NCBI GenBank assembly: GCA_015059425.1
Contig: SVAM01000004.1
Location: forward strand, 31,004-95,003
Length of the DNA: 64,000 nt
Origin: Bacillota bacterium
GTDB taxonomy: Bacteria > Bacillota_I > Bacilli_A > RF39 > UBA660
Reading direction: 5' to 3'
The notes under the pieces are model-generated. The model was not told where the DNA came from and did no database searches. It was given only the letters and a program-made list of their open reading frames with translations. Positions 35,036-43,530 of the stretch are shown here, in pieces; position 1 is the stretch's first letter; each line of letters begins with the position of its first letter. The position numbers and the translations under genes were made by a program.

Positions 35036-35063
35036 GAGTACTAGTATCTAGTCACTCTTTTTT
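35036..35063 (+). terminator. Terminator
   Basis: GAGT/ACTC and CTAG/CTAG pair around TAT, followed by six T. The stem has a small bulge. Confidence 0.65.
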
Positions 35064-35116
35064 ATTGATTTTTAAATTATTATTGTTTATAATTATGAAT
35101 TGTAGGAGGACTTTAA

Positions 35117-35749
35117 ATGAAGAAAATATTCCTACTATTTATGCTAGTTCTTTTGTTAACAGGATGTACTAGTATCGAAAATAGTAATTTAAATAATATA
35201 ATAAATGATGTTGTTAATAGTAAAGTTAAAACAACAAATGTTAATAGAAATGGTTATAATTATTATATTCCTAAAGGTTTAAGTATTATAGATAGTACTA
35301 GATTTAATGAAGTATTTAAAGATCAAAAATATAAATATTATTTATATGTTGATATTGTAAGCTATAATAGTAAAACTGATTTTAATTATACAAAAAATGA
35401 TAATGCTTATTATTCTACTAATATAAATAATAAAGAAAAAAAAGGGTATATAGAGATAAATAATTATAAAAATAATCAATATTTAATTGAAATTATGTAT
35501 AATTATGCTAAAATAGAAGTGATAGTGTATGAAGAAGATATTAATAAAGCTGTGACATATGCTATAGTTGTACTTTCATCAGTTACATATAATGATAATG
35601 TAATTAAAAATTATTTATCTAGCACAGTAATTGATTCTGTTGAAGAAAGCTTTGATATATTTGAAATAGTTGGTAGTGATAATTATTTAGAATTTACTGA
35701 AGAAGAAGATTCTGTTGAAGAAGTTAGAGACCCTGATTATATAAACTAG
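35117..35749 (+). CDS. Lipoprotein, function unknown
   Basis: 210 residues. The lipobox LLTGC at residues 13-17 follows a short hydrophobic signal, so it should be lipid-anchored outside the cell. The body has strands with NGYNYYIPKGL and YYLYVDIVSYN, and an acidic C-terminus. GTAGGAGG precedes the ATG. First of a run of four envelope-related genes. Confidence 0.75.
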   Translation: MKKIFLLFMLVLLLTGCTSIENSNLNNIINDVVNSKVKTTNVNRNGYNYYIPKGLSIIDSTRFNEVFKDQKYKYYLYVDIVSYNSKTDFNYTKNDNAYYSTNINNKEKKGYIEINNYKNNQYLIEIMYNYAKIEVIVYEEDINKAVTYAIVVLSSVTYNDNVIKNYLSSTVIDSVEESFDIFEIVGSDNYLEFTEEEDSVEEVRDPDYIN

Positions 35750-35763
35750 GAAGGTGATTATTA

Positions 35764-36606
35764 ATGAGCTTAGTTAGTAAACTTAAAAATATTTTATTTG
35801 AGGAAGAAGAGGTAGAAATTCCTGTTATTGAGAAAAAGGAGAAAAAAGAAGTACCTATTCAAGAAGTTAAAGAAATTAGAAAAGATGAGGAGAGAACTGT
35901 AAAAGATTATAGTGGTTTTTATGAGGATTTAGAACCTGCTATAAATGAAGAAAGAAAAATGGAAGAAAAGAATAATTATCAAAAAGAAGTTTCTGAAAGA
36001 GAAATTTTTAAAAGCGATAATACTTTTAATTTTCCAGCTTTTGATGAAGAAGAATTTGAAAGTGTAATGCCTAAAAGAACTAATAACGTAATGGATTATG
36101 AAAGAAAAAAACAAGAAAAAAGAATAGAATATAAAAGAGTTGAAAGAAAAGAGGAAACATCTACTCCTAAAGCTAAATTTAAACCATCTCCTATTATAAG
36201 TCCAGTTTATGGTATTTTGGATAAAAATTATACTCCTGAAGATATAACAAGCAGAACTGATACTATCAATAGAACATTGGATGTAGACAGTGTAAGGAAA
36301 AAAGCTTTTGGTTCTTTAGAAGAAACACCTAAAGTTAAAGAAGTAGAAGATAAAAAAGTTAATGATGATAAATTATTAGAAGAAAACTTAGAAAAATCTA
36401 GAACAATAGATGAACTCTTAAAGGATAGTAGCGATGAAATTATTGAAGTTAAAGAAGATTTTTTTGAGGAAAATACTTATAACAATATTGATTCTTTAGA
36501 AAATGTTGAGCCTGAACATGTAGAAGATTTTGAAGAAGATACTTTAGAAAGTGATTTATTTGATTTAATAGATTCAATGTATGAGAATAGAGAGGATGGT
36601 GAATAA
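35764..36606 (+). CDS. Acidic low-complexity cytoplasmic protein
   Basis: 280 residues, largely charged and probably disordered, with one conserved-looking core, PSPIISPVYGILDKNYTPED, near residues 140-160. The ends are acidic. There is no membrane helix. The N-terminal SLVSKLKNILFEEEE could be an amphipathic membrane-targeting helix. The stop overlaps the start of the next gene (TAATG), so it belongs with the two membrane-associated genes downstream. A role in envelope or division is a guess. Confidence 0.7.
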   Translation: MSLVSKLKNILFEEEEVEIPVIEKKEKKEVPIQEVKEIRKDEERTVKDYSGFYEDLEPAINEERKMEEKNNYQKEVSEREIFKSDNTFNFPAFDEEEFESVMPKRTNNVMDYERKKQEKRIEYKRVERKEETSTPKAKFKPSPIISPVYGILDKNYTPEDITSRTDTINRTLDVDSVRKKAFGSLEETPKVKEVEDKKVNDDKLLEENLEKSRTIDELLKDSSDEIIEVKEDFFEENTYNNIDSLENVEPEHVEDFEEDTLESDLFDLIDSMYENREDGE

Positions 36607-36896
36607 TGGACTTTTGGTTATCATTTTTACCAATTATTATTTATATTTTATTAATAATTATTTTAATTATTGGTATAATATTAGGGATAAAGTCAATTAT
36701 TACAATTAATAAGGTTGAAAAAGTTGTAGATGATGTTAATGAAAAAGTGGAATCGTTAAATGGATTGTTCCAAATAGTAGATTTTACTACAGATAAAATA
36801 GTTACGTTAACAGATAAATTTGTTGATGGATTGTCTGGTTTTGCTACAAAATTATTTTTTAGAAAATCAAAGAATAAGGAGGAAGAAAATGAGTAA
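36606..36896 (+). CDS. Small membrane protein (DUF948/YtxG-like)
   Basis: 96 residues. A strong N-terminal membrane helix (IYILLIIILIIGIILGI) is followed by an amphipathic helix with V/L heptads (VEKVVDDVNEKVESLN), as in the YtxG/DUF948 family that is encoded beside YtxH proteins. It overlaps both neighbours. Confidence 0.72.
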   Translation: MDFWLSFLPIIIYILLIIILIIGIILGIKSIITINKVEKVVDDVNEKVESLNGLFQIVDFTTDKIVTLTDKFVDGLSGFATKLFFRKSKNKEEENE

Positions 36897-37335
36897 AAAG
36901 GGTTGTGGGTTAGGTAAGTTTTTACTTGGTACAGGTATTGGTGTTGGACTAGGTTTATTATTTGCTCCTAAAAGCGGCAAAGAAACTCGTGAAGATTTAA
37001 AAAAGAAAATGGATGAACTTTTACTGTTAGCTAAAAATATTGATGTAGAAGAAGTAAAAATATATATTGAAAATAAAGTTAATGATATTAAAGACGATTT
37101 AAAAAATATAGATAAAGAAACTGTTGCTGAAACTATTAAATCGCAAAGTAAAAAAATAAAAAAAAAGACAGATGAATTAGTGGATTATGCGGTAAAAAAA
37201 GGGACTCCAGTTATTGAAAATGCAGCTAAAGAAGTTAAAAAAAGTACAGTAAAAGCATTAGAAAGTATTACTGAAAAATTAAAAGAAGAAGAGCCGAAAA
37301 AAAGTACATCAAAAAAAAACACTAAAAACAAGTAA
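36889..37335 (+). CDS. YtxH-domain protein
   Basis: 148 residues. The N-terminal glycine-rich membrane helix FLLGTGIGVGLGLLFAPKSGKETRE is the YtxH signature. A long Lys/Glu helix and a basic tail follow. Proteins of this type are often stress-linked in Bacillota. ATG at 36889 follows AAGGAGG. It overlaps the DUF948-like gene, so both are probably made together. Confidence 0.82.
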   Translation: MSKKGCGLGKFLLGTGIGVGLGLLFAPKSGKETREDLKKKMDELLLLAKNIDVEEVKIYIENKVNDIKDDLKNIDKETVAETIKSQSKKIKKKTDELVDYAVKKGTPVIENAAKEVKKSTVKALESITEKLKEEEPKKSTSKKNTKNK

Positions 37336-37354
37336 ATAATTACTTGTTTTTTTT
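37325..37354 (+). terminator. Terminator of the YtxH operon
   Basis: AAAACAAGTAA pairs exactly with TTACTTGTTTT (11 bp) and a T run follows. Confidence 0.88.
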
Positions 37355-37412
37355 CTTAAATGCATATATAATAGGGGGCGTAAATCTTTGTATGCAGCAT
37401 TTTTTGATTTTC

Positions 37413-37441
37413 TTGACAATATAAAATATAAAAGATATACT
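37413..37441 (+). promoter_or_regulatory. Consensus promoter of the InlB-repeat gene
   Basis: TTGACA, 17-bp spacer, TATACT. Confidence 0.8.
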
Positions 37442-37466
37442 AAGCATATACAGAAAGGGCGGTATT

Positions 37467-39710
37467 ATGGAAAAAGAGTATAGGCTAAGTTTATTAAAAC
37501 TTGTTGGAATTGTTGCGTTAATAGCAATAATTATAGCAATAATTTTTATGGTATATCCTAAAAATAAAAATAATGGAAATACTGGTTCATCAAATTATAT
37601 TAATAATATTAATATGATGAAGGAAGCTGGGTTAGATTATTTTAAAGGAAATAATTTACCTGATAGAATAGGAGAAACTAATAAAATTACATTATATGAA
37701 ATGGTTACTAGTAATTTAGTATTAGATATAACTGATGATAATGGTAAATCATGTAATGAAACTGATAGTTATGTTCAAGTTACAAAAACATTAAAAGATG
37801 AATATACTATGAAAGTATATTTAAATTGTGATGGTAAATCTGACTATATTATAACCTCTATTTTTGATGAGGAAAATAAAGAAACAAATGAAGAAGTAAG
37901 CGAAAATGTTAGTAATTCAAATTCTAATGTAACTAACAATATTAATAATAACTCGTCTAATTCTAGTAATAATTCAGGTTACACTGCATCTACACCTACT
38001 TATGTAACAAAATATAATATCAATTATGTAGATACTTGTACAAACTGTACTGTGAATAAAACATTTTATACTGTTAGTTTTAATTCAAATGGTGGAACTA
38101 ATGTAGAAAGTCAAACTGTAAAAAGTGGAGAAAAAGCTAAATATGAAGTATCTAGTCGTGATGGATATCAATTTATTGGGTGGTATTTAGATGGTGAGTT
38201 ATTTGATTTTAATACTCCTATTACTAAAAAAATAACATTAATAGCAAAATGGGATAAAAAAGATAATGATACTTATGTTGTTTCATTTAATTCAAATGGA
38301 GGTTCATATATAAGTTCACAAGTTGTAGAATATGGTGAAAGTGCATATCAACCTAATGATCCTACTAAAGATTGTTATAATTTCGTTGGATGGTATACAA
38401 ATAGTTCATTAACACAAAAATATAATTTTAATAAGGTAGTAACTAAAGATATTACTTTATATGCAAAATGGGAAGATAATGGTTATTGCAACGATACTCA
38501 TTATGTAAGATTTGATTCAAACGGTGGAACATCTGTTAGAACACAAGAAGTTGCTGATGGTGGTAAAGCTACTATACCTACAAATCCAACAAGAAGTGGT
38601 TATACATTTGATGGATGGTATTTAGATGGTGAAGAATTTAATTTTAATACTAGAATATATGAAGATATTACTTTAGAAGCAGAATGGATAAAAAAATCTT
38701 ATACTTATTATGATACTTATAATGTAAGATTTGATTCAAATGGTGGTACATCTGTTAGAACACAAGAAGTTGCTGAAGGTTCAAAAGCATATAAACCAAC
38801 AAATCCAACAAGAAGCGGATATACATTTGATGGATGGTATTTAGATGGTGAAGAATTTAATTTTAATACTAGAATATATGAAGATATTACTTTAGAAGCA
38901 GAATGGATAAAAAAATCTAATATCAATACTAATTCTGATAAATATAATGTTTACTTTAATTCAAATGGTGGGTCAAGCGTAGGATATCAAACTGTATATG
39001 AAGGAGATAGAGCGCATGAGCCAAAAGAACCAACAAGAACAGGCTATGAGTTTATGGGTTGGTATTTAGATGGTGAAGAATTTGATTTTAGTACAAGAAT
39101 TTATAGAACTATAACTTTAAAAGCACAATGGGTTTCAAATAAAGATGTTAGAAAAACTTATTGTACAAAAGTTGAAGAAAGAATTTATTCAACAGGTTTT
39201 GCTGGTAAAGTTGATATTGAAAATAAAAATAGTTTAGATTATACTTATACTTTAGATTTTGAAAGAAAAAATATTTCTAATATAAAAGTAGTTGATTATG
39301 GGAATTTAACATATACAACAAGTGAATATAGAAATGCTTATAATTATTTAGTAGGATATAATAAACCTATAGAAATGGTTGGTAATACTAGTGGTGTAGA
39401 TCCAATTAATTACTCTAATTTAATGAAACATTCATTTAAAAATACAAATATGACACCATACGTATCATATTTATATAACAGAGGAAATAGCTATTACTTT
39501 AATGTAGATATTAGATTACGTAATTTATATAATGTAAAAAATGCTGAAAAATTCTATACTAGTGAAGATTATTGGGTATATTTTGTGCCATTATACTTTG
39601 ATATAGAATATGCTGATTTAACTGATTGTAAAGACGTAACTTCTACTAATGAATATAAATATAAAAATAACGATAATTATATTTTAGTAGATACATATTA
39701 TAATTATTAA
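37467..39710 (+). CDS. Surface protein with five InlB B-type (Listeria-Bacteroides) repeats
   Basis: 747 residues. A single N-terminal membrane helix (LVGIVALIAIIIAIIFMVY) anchors it with the rest outside. After an Asn/Ser-rich stretch come five copies of the repeat with FNSNGG or FDSNGG, GYxFxGWYLDGE and ITLxAxW, between about residues 195 and 560. A C-terminal domain of about 180 residues follows. Such repeats are typical of adhesins and other surface proteins. Repeats three and four are almost identical at DNA level. No sortase motif is seen. Confidence 0.88.
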   Translation: MEKEYRLSLLKLVGIVALIAIIIAIIFMVYPKNKNNGNTGSSNYINNINMMKEAGLDYFKGNNLPDRIGETNKITLYEMVTSNLVLDITDDNGKSCNETDSYVQVTKTLKDEYTMKVYLNCDGKSDYIITSIFDEENKETNEEVSENVSNSNSNVTNNINNNSSNSSNNSGYTASTPTYVTKYNINYVDTCTNCTVNKTFYTVSFNSNGGTNVESQTVKSGEKAKYEVSSRDGYQFIGWYLDGELFDFNTPITKKITLIAKWDKKDNDTYVVSFNSNGGSYISSQVVEYGESAYQPNDPTKDCYNFVGWYTNSSLTQKYNFNKVVTKDITLYAKWEDNGYCNDTHYVRFDSNGGTSVRTQEVADGGKATIPTNPTRSGYTFDGWYLDGEEFNFNTRIYEDITLEAEWIKKSYTYYDTYNVRFDSNGGTSVRTQEVAEGSKAYKPTNPTRSGYTFDGWYLDGEEFNFNTRIYEDITLEAEWIKKSNINTNSDKYNVYFNSNGGSSVGYQTVYEGDRAHEPKEPTRTGYEFMGWYLDGEEFDFSTRIYRTITLKAQWVSNKDVRKTYCTKVEERIYSTGFAGKVDIENKNSLDYTYTLDFERKNISNIKVVDYGNLTYTTSEYRNAYNYLVGYNKPIEMVGNTSGVDPINYSNLMKHSFKNTNMTPYVSYLYNRGNSYYFNVDIRLRNLYNVKNAEKFYTSEDYWVYFVPLYFDIEYADLTDCKDVTSTNEYKYKNNDNYILVDTYYNY
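38505..38918 (+). repeat. Tandem near-identical 195-bp repeats within the surface-protein gene
   Basis: 38505-38699 and 38724-38918 have equal length. Their last 100 bp or so are identical, the first half differs at several bases. They encode InlB-type repeats three and four, which points to a recent duplication or gene conversion. Confidence 0.9.
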
Positions 39711-39836
39711 CAGTGAAGGAATTTACGACTCTGGAGTTAATCGTAAACTTGCGTTAAAAGTATAAAGCGTATGAATTAAAAGTTCATAAATAAAGGTGGT
39801 ACCGCGCGGAATGCGTCCTTTGTTTGTGGACTTTTT
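39711..39836 (+). promoter_or_regulatory. T-box riboswitch (probably tRNA-Tyr), unusually short
   Basis: AAAGGTGGTACCGCG at 39792 is the T-box antiterminator sequence, with TGGT in the bulge; U as the variable base fits A73 of tRNA-Tyr. AAAGG pairs with CCTTT. Only about 80 nt lie between it and the previous stop, so Stem I must be reduced, unless it starts in the coding region. TTTACG/CGTAAA forms a hairpin there. A long helix AAAAGTTCATAAA with TTTGTGGACTTTT encloses the antiterminator. TAT at 39761 is a possible specifier. The tyrS gene downstream supports tyrosine. Confidence 0.85.
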
Positions 39837-39857
39837 ATATTATAGAAAGGGATAAGA

Positions 39858-41066
39858 ATGGAAAAGAAGAAAAGAAAATATGCAAATTTTTTGCTAAAAG
39901 GGTGTTTAAGGCTAAGAGAAGGAGATAAACTTTTTATTATAGGTTATGACATAATTGAAGATTTTATTAATATAATTATTGAAGAAGCTAAAATTATGGG
40001 GATAAATGATATTGAAACTTTGATTAATTATCCTAAAGAACAAAAAGAATTATATTTAACTAAAAATTATGAAGAAATTATTGGGTCTCCTTTAATGGAT
40101 AGAACTAAATATAATGAAATGGCGCGTAATGGATATGCATTCTTAAGTTTATCTTCTACTATGCCAGATTATTATAAAGAAGTAGATCCTGAATTACTTG
40201 CTAAAGTAAGTAGACATCAAATGGAAACTATAAAAGAATATAAACATTATCAACATAAAGGGTTAATTAAATGGAATATATCTGCAGTACCAAATGAATA
40301 TTGGGCTGTAAGTTTATTTGGTAATAATGATGTTAATAAGTTATGGAATTTAATATTTGATATATGTTTAATTAATGAAGATAATCCAGTAGAAGCTTGG
40401 AATAATAAAATGAGTAATCTTAAAAATAGAGCAGAATACTTAAATAGTTTAAATATTGATAAATTAATATATGAGAATTCTTTAGGAACTAATGTTGAGA
40501 TAGGTTTACCAAATGGATATTTATTTCAAAGTGCAGATGGTGATAATATAGTTAATATGCCTACGGAAGAAGTATTTACTTCACCAGACAGATTAAGAGT
40601 AAATGGAAAAGTTTATTCTAGTAAAGTATTAATACATAATAATAGTCCAATTGAAGAATTCTGGTTAGAATTTAAAGATGGTAAAGTAATAAATTATGAT
40701 GCTAAAGTAGGTAAAGAAATTTTAAAAAGTATATTGGATACAGATGATGGAGCTAAATATTTAGGTGAAGTAGCATTAGTAGATTATGATTCACCTATAT
40801 CTAAAACAAATGTAATATTTAAAAATACTTTGTTTGATGAAAATGCATCTTGTCATTTGGCATTAGGGGCTAGTTTTGCAGAATGTATAAAGGGTGGTTT
40901 AGAAATGAATAATGAAGAATTACTAGAATTGGGTCTTAATTATTCAAAAGAGCATGTTGATTTCTTTATTGGAACACGAGATTTAAAAATAACTGCTGTC
41001 TTGAAAGATGGTTCAAAAAAAGTTATAATGAATAATGGAAATTTTATAATGGAGGATAAAAAATGA
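39858..41066 (+). CDS. Aminopeptidase, M29 family (AmpS/PepS)
   Basis: 402-residue metallo-aminopeptidase that trims amino acids from peptides. The dinuclear metal site is visible as NMPTEEVFTSPD (Glu), ASCHLALG (His) and HVDFFIGTRDLKI (His, Asp). GAAAGGGAT precedes the ATG. It shares the tyrosine-type T-box with tyrS and overlaps it by 4 bp (ATGA). Control by charged tRNA suggests that it recycles amino acids when tyrosine runs low. Confidence 0.9.
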   Translation: MEKKKRKYANFLLKGCLRLREGDKLFIIGYDIIEDFINIIIEEAKIMGINDIETLINYPKEQKELYLTKNYEEIIGSPLMDRTKYNEMARNGYAFLSLSSTMPDYYKEVDPELLAKVSRHQMETIKEYKHYQHKGLIKWNISAVPNEYWAVSLFGNNDVNKLWNLIFDICLINEDNPVEAWNNKMSNLKNRAEYLNSLNIDKLIYENSLGTNVEIGLPNGYLFQSADGDNIVNMPTEEVFTSPDRLRVNGKVYSSKVLIHNNSPIEEFWLEFKDGKVINYDAKVGKEILKSILDTDDGAKYLGEVALVDYDSPISKTNVIFKNTLFDENASCHLALGASFAECIKGGLEMNNEELLELGLNYSKEHVDFFIGTRDLKITAVLKDGSKKVIMNNGNFIMEDKK

Positions 41067-42295
41067 AATTATATGAAGAATTAAAATGGCGTGGAGTTAT
41101 TAAGGATGAAGCGGGAGAAGATTTAGAAAAAAAATTAAATGATGAAATAGTTACTTTTTATTGGGGAACTGATCCTACTGCGGATAGTTTGCATTTAGGA
41201 CATTATTCGTCTTTAGTAACTGCTAAGAGACTTGCTAAATATGGACATAAACCAATTCTTTTAGTAGGAGGTTCTACTGGATTAATAGGAGATCCTAGAC
41301 CTACAAGTGAAAGAGAGATTATTTCAAAGGAAACTTTAAATAAAAATTTAGAGGGTATATCTAAACAAGTTAGTGATATTTTTGAAGGTAAAGCTGAAAT
41401 GGTTAATAACTATGATTGGACTAAAGATTATACTTTATTAGAATTTTTAAGAGACATTGGTAAATATATTAATGTTAATTATATGCTTAATAAAGATATA
41501 ATAAGTAGAAGATTAGATACTGGTATTACTTTTGCAGAATTTACTTATACATTATTACAGGGTTACGATTTTTTATGGTTATATGAAAATAAAAATTGTA
41601 TTATGCAAGTTGAAGGCTCTGATCAATGGGGAAATATTACAACTGGTATAGAACTAATAAGAAAAAAATTAAATAAAGAAGCTTATGCTTTTACAATGCC
41701 TCTAATATTAGATAAATTTGGTAATAAATTTGGTAAAAGTGCTGGAAATGCATTATGGCTTGATAAAAATAAAACTTCTAGTTATGAATTATATCAATAT
41801 TTAATTAATACCGATGATGAAATGGTTATACATTACTTAAAAGTATTTACATTCTTAACAAAAGAAGAAATTGAACAAATAGAAAAGGAACAATTGAGTG
41901 CTCCAGAATCTAGAGTTGCCCAAAAAGCTTTAGCAAGAGAAATTATTACGGATATACGAGGCAAAGAAGAATATGAACATGCTAAATATATTAGTGAATG
42001 TTTATTTAGCGAGAAAGTAACAGAACTATCAAGTGAAGATATTATAAATTCTTTAAAAGGTGTTCCAACAGTTGAAGTAGAATTAGATGTAAATATTTTA
42101 GATTTCTTAGTAAATAATAAAATTGTTAGTAGTAAAAGGGAAGCACGTGAATTTGTTAGTGCTGGTGCTATAAGCTTAAATAATAAGAAAATATCTGATT
42201 TAGAATATATAGTAACTAATAAAGACACTATTGAAGATAAACTTATTATTGTTAAAAGAGGTAAAAAGAATTATTATTTAGCAAAGGTTAAATAG
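41063..42295 (+). CDS. tyrS: Tyrosyl-tRNA synthetase
   Basis: Charges tRNA-Tyr. Class I motifs: HLGH in TADSLHLGHYSSL and KFGKSAGN for KMSKS. DQWGNITTG binds tyrosine. The C-terminal S4-like domain (DFLVNNKIVSSKREAREFVSAG) binds the tRNA. 410 residues. It overlaps the aminopeptidase gene. Confidence 0.96.
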   Translation: MKLYEELKWRGVIKDEAGEDLEKKLNDEIVTFYWGTDPTADSLHLGHYSSLVTAKRLAKYGHKPILLVGGSTGLIGDPRPTSEREIISKETLNKNLEGISKQVSDIFEGKAEMVNNYDWTKDYTLLEFLRDIGKYINVNYMLNKDIISRRLDTGITFAEFTYTLLQGYDFLWLYENKNCIMQVEGSDQWGNITTGIELIRKKLNKEAYAFTMPLILDKFGNKFGKSAGNALWLDKNKTSSYELYQYLINTDDEMVIHYLKVFTFLTKEEIEQIEKEQLSAPESRVAQKALAREIITDIRGKEEYEHAKYISECLFSEKVTELSSEDIINSLKGVPTVEVELDVNILDFLVNNKIVSSKREAREFVSAGAISLNNKKISDLEYIVTNKDTIEDKLIIVKRGKKNYYLAKVK

Positions 42296-42298
42296 ATT

Positions 42299-42895
42299 AT
42301 GTTTAAAAAAATATTTGTTTTAATAGGGATTTTATTAATGGTTGTTGGTTGTTCAAGTAAAGGAAGTGATAAAGTGGACTTATTAAGTGGTAAACATTAT
42401 GTAGAAATATCTGTTAAAGATTTGGGGTTAATTAAATTAGAACTTGATGCAGATGTTGCTCCAATAACGGTCACAAATTTTATGAATCTTGTTAATGATA
42501 AATTTTATGATGGCTTAACTTTTCATAGAATCATTGATGGTTTCATGATTCAAGGTGGAGATCCAAGTCATGATGGTACTGGAGGATCTCCTAAAAAAAT
42601 AAAAGGTGAATTTGCTCTTAATGGTATAAATAATACTATAAGTCATGTTAGAGGCGTTATTTCAATGGCTAGACGTGGTGATAGCTATGATAGTGCATCT
42701 AGTCAATTCTTTATTGTTCATGAAGATAGTACTTTTCTTGACATGCAATATGCAGCATTTGGCCATGTAATAGAAGGAATGGATGTTGTAGATGAAATAG
42801 CAAAAACTGCTATTGTAGAAGATGATAATGGAACTGTATTATTTGATAATCAACCTGTAATTGAATATATAAATAAAATAGCTAAAGAGAATTAA
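42299..42895 (+). CDS. Cyclophilin-type peptidyl-prolyl isomerase, lipoprotein
   Basis: 198 residues. Lipobox MVVGC near residue 18 makes it a surface lipoprotein. The cyclophilin domain has FHRIIDGFMIQGGDP, SMAR and SSQFFIV. It should help secreted proteins fold. It starts 4 bp after tyrS with no clear ribosome site, so coupling to tyrS is likely. Confidence 0.92.
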   Translation: MFKKIFVLIGILLMVVGCSSKGSDKVDLLSGKHYVEISVKDLGLIKLELDADVAPITVTNFMNLVNDKFYDGLTFHRIIDGFMIQGGDPSHDGTGGSPKKIKGEFALNGINNTISHVRGVISMARRGDSYDSASSQFFIVHEDSTFLDMQYAAFGHVIEGMDVVDEIAKTAIVEDDNGTVLFDNQPVIEYINKIAKEN

Positions 42896-42915
42896 TAAAC
42901 GTTAATTCTTTTTTT
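42889..42915 (+). terminator. Terminator of the T-box operon
   Basis: GAATTAA pairs with TTAATTC (7 bp) around TAAACG, followed by seven T. Confidence 0.8.
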
Positions 42916-42976
42916 AGGCTTTAGTCTATATCATTATTTAATTTACACATAAAATATTTTAGAAAGGTGATTATTC

Positions 42977-43207
42977 ATGAATAATTATAACTATAGACCT
43001 AATGATGATAGATTAATATTTCCTTTTTTAACTGGAGCTTTAGTAGGTGGAGCAGCAGTAGGTTTAACTCGCCCTAGACCAATTTATAACGTAGCACCAT
43101 ACCCAAATTATGGTTATGGCCCAGGATATGGACCGCGTCCGCCTTACCCAAGACCTTATTCTTATTATTCTTATGGAGGATATGTTCCAGGTCCTTATGG
43201 ATATTAA
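42977..43207 (+). CDS. Small Gly/Tyr/Pro-rich protein
   Basis: 76 residues. A short hydrophobic Gly/Ala segment (FLTGALVGGAAVGL) is followed by a tail of Pro-Tyr-Gly repeats (YGYGPGYGPRPPYPRP). Such tails are seen in small coat or surface proteins of Bacillota. GAAAGGTGAT precedes the ATG. Function unknown. A hairpin follows. Confidence 0.7.
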   Translation: MNNYNYRPNDDRLIFPFLTGALVGGAAVGLTRPRPIYNVAPYPNYGYGPGYGPRPPYPRPYSYYSYGGYVPGPYGY

Positions 43208-43228
43208 TTTGACACATTTTATGTCTTT

Positions 43229-43255
43229 AAACAGGTGTAAACTATACACTTGTTT
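43229..43255 (+). terminator. Probable terminator
   Basis: AAACAGGTGTA pairs with TACACTTGTTT (11 bp, one G-U) around five nt; the T run is short. Confidence 0.6.
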
Positions 43256-43341
43256 TAAAATGTGTTAAAATTTATTTGAGATTTATAATAAATCGACAAT
43301 TAACTTGTTTTATTTGTGCTAATATTTTTGTGGTGAATATT

Positions 43342-43515
43342 ATGCAAGTTAAAATATTTGATGAATCTCATGAAAAAGATTTAGAAAATAGTATAAATAA
43401 TTTTTTATTAACTTTAGAAGGAGAATTAATTGATATAAAATTCCAAACATCAATTGCAATGTTTGGTGAAGAACAAGTATATTGTTTTTCTGCGATGATT
43501 ATTTATTTAAAATAG
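43342..43515 (+). CDS. Small Cse60-like protein
   Basis: 57 residues. MQVKIFDESHEKDLENSINNFL and LIDIKFQTSIAM resemble the Cse60-type small proteins first known from Bacillus sporulation. No role in sporulation is implied here. ATG at 43342 follows GGTGAA. A longer in-frame form from 43276 lacks a ribosome site. Confidence 0.65.
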   Translation: MQVKIFDESHEKDLENSINNFLLTLEGELIDIKFQTSIAMFGEEQVYCFSAMIIYLK

Positions 43516-43530
43516 AAAAGAGTGGTAGAA

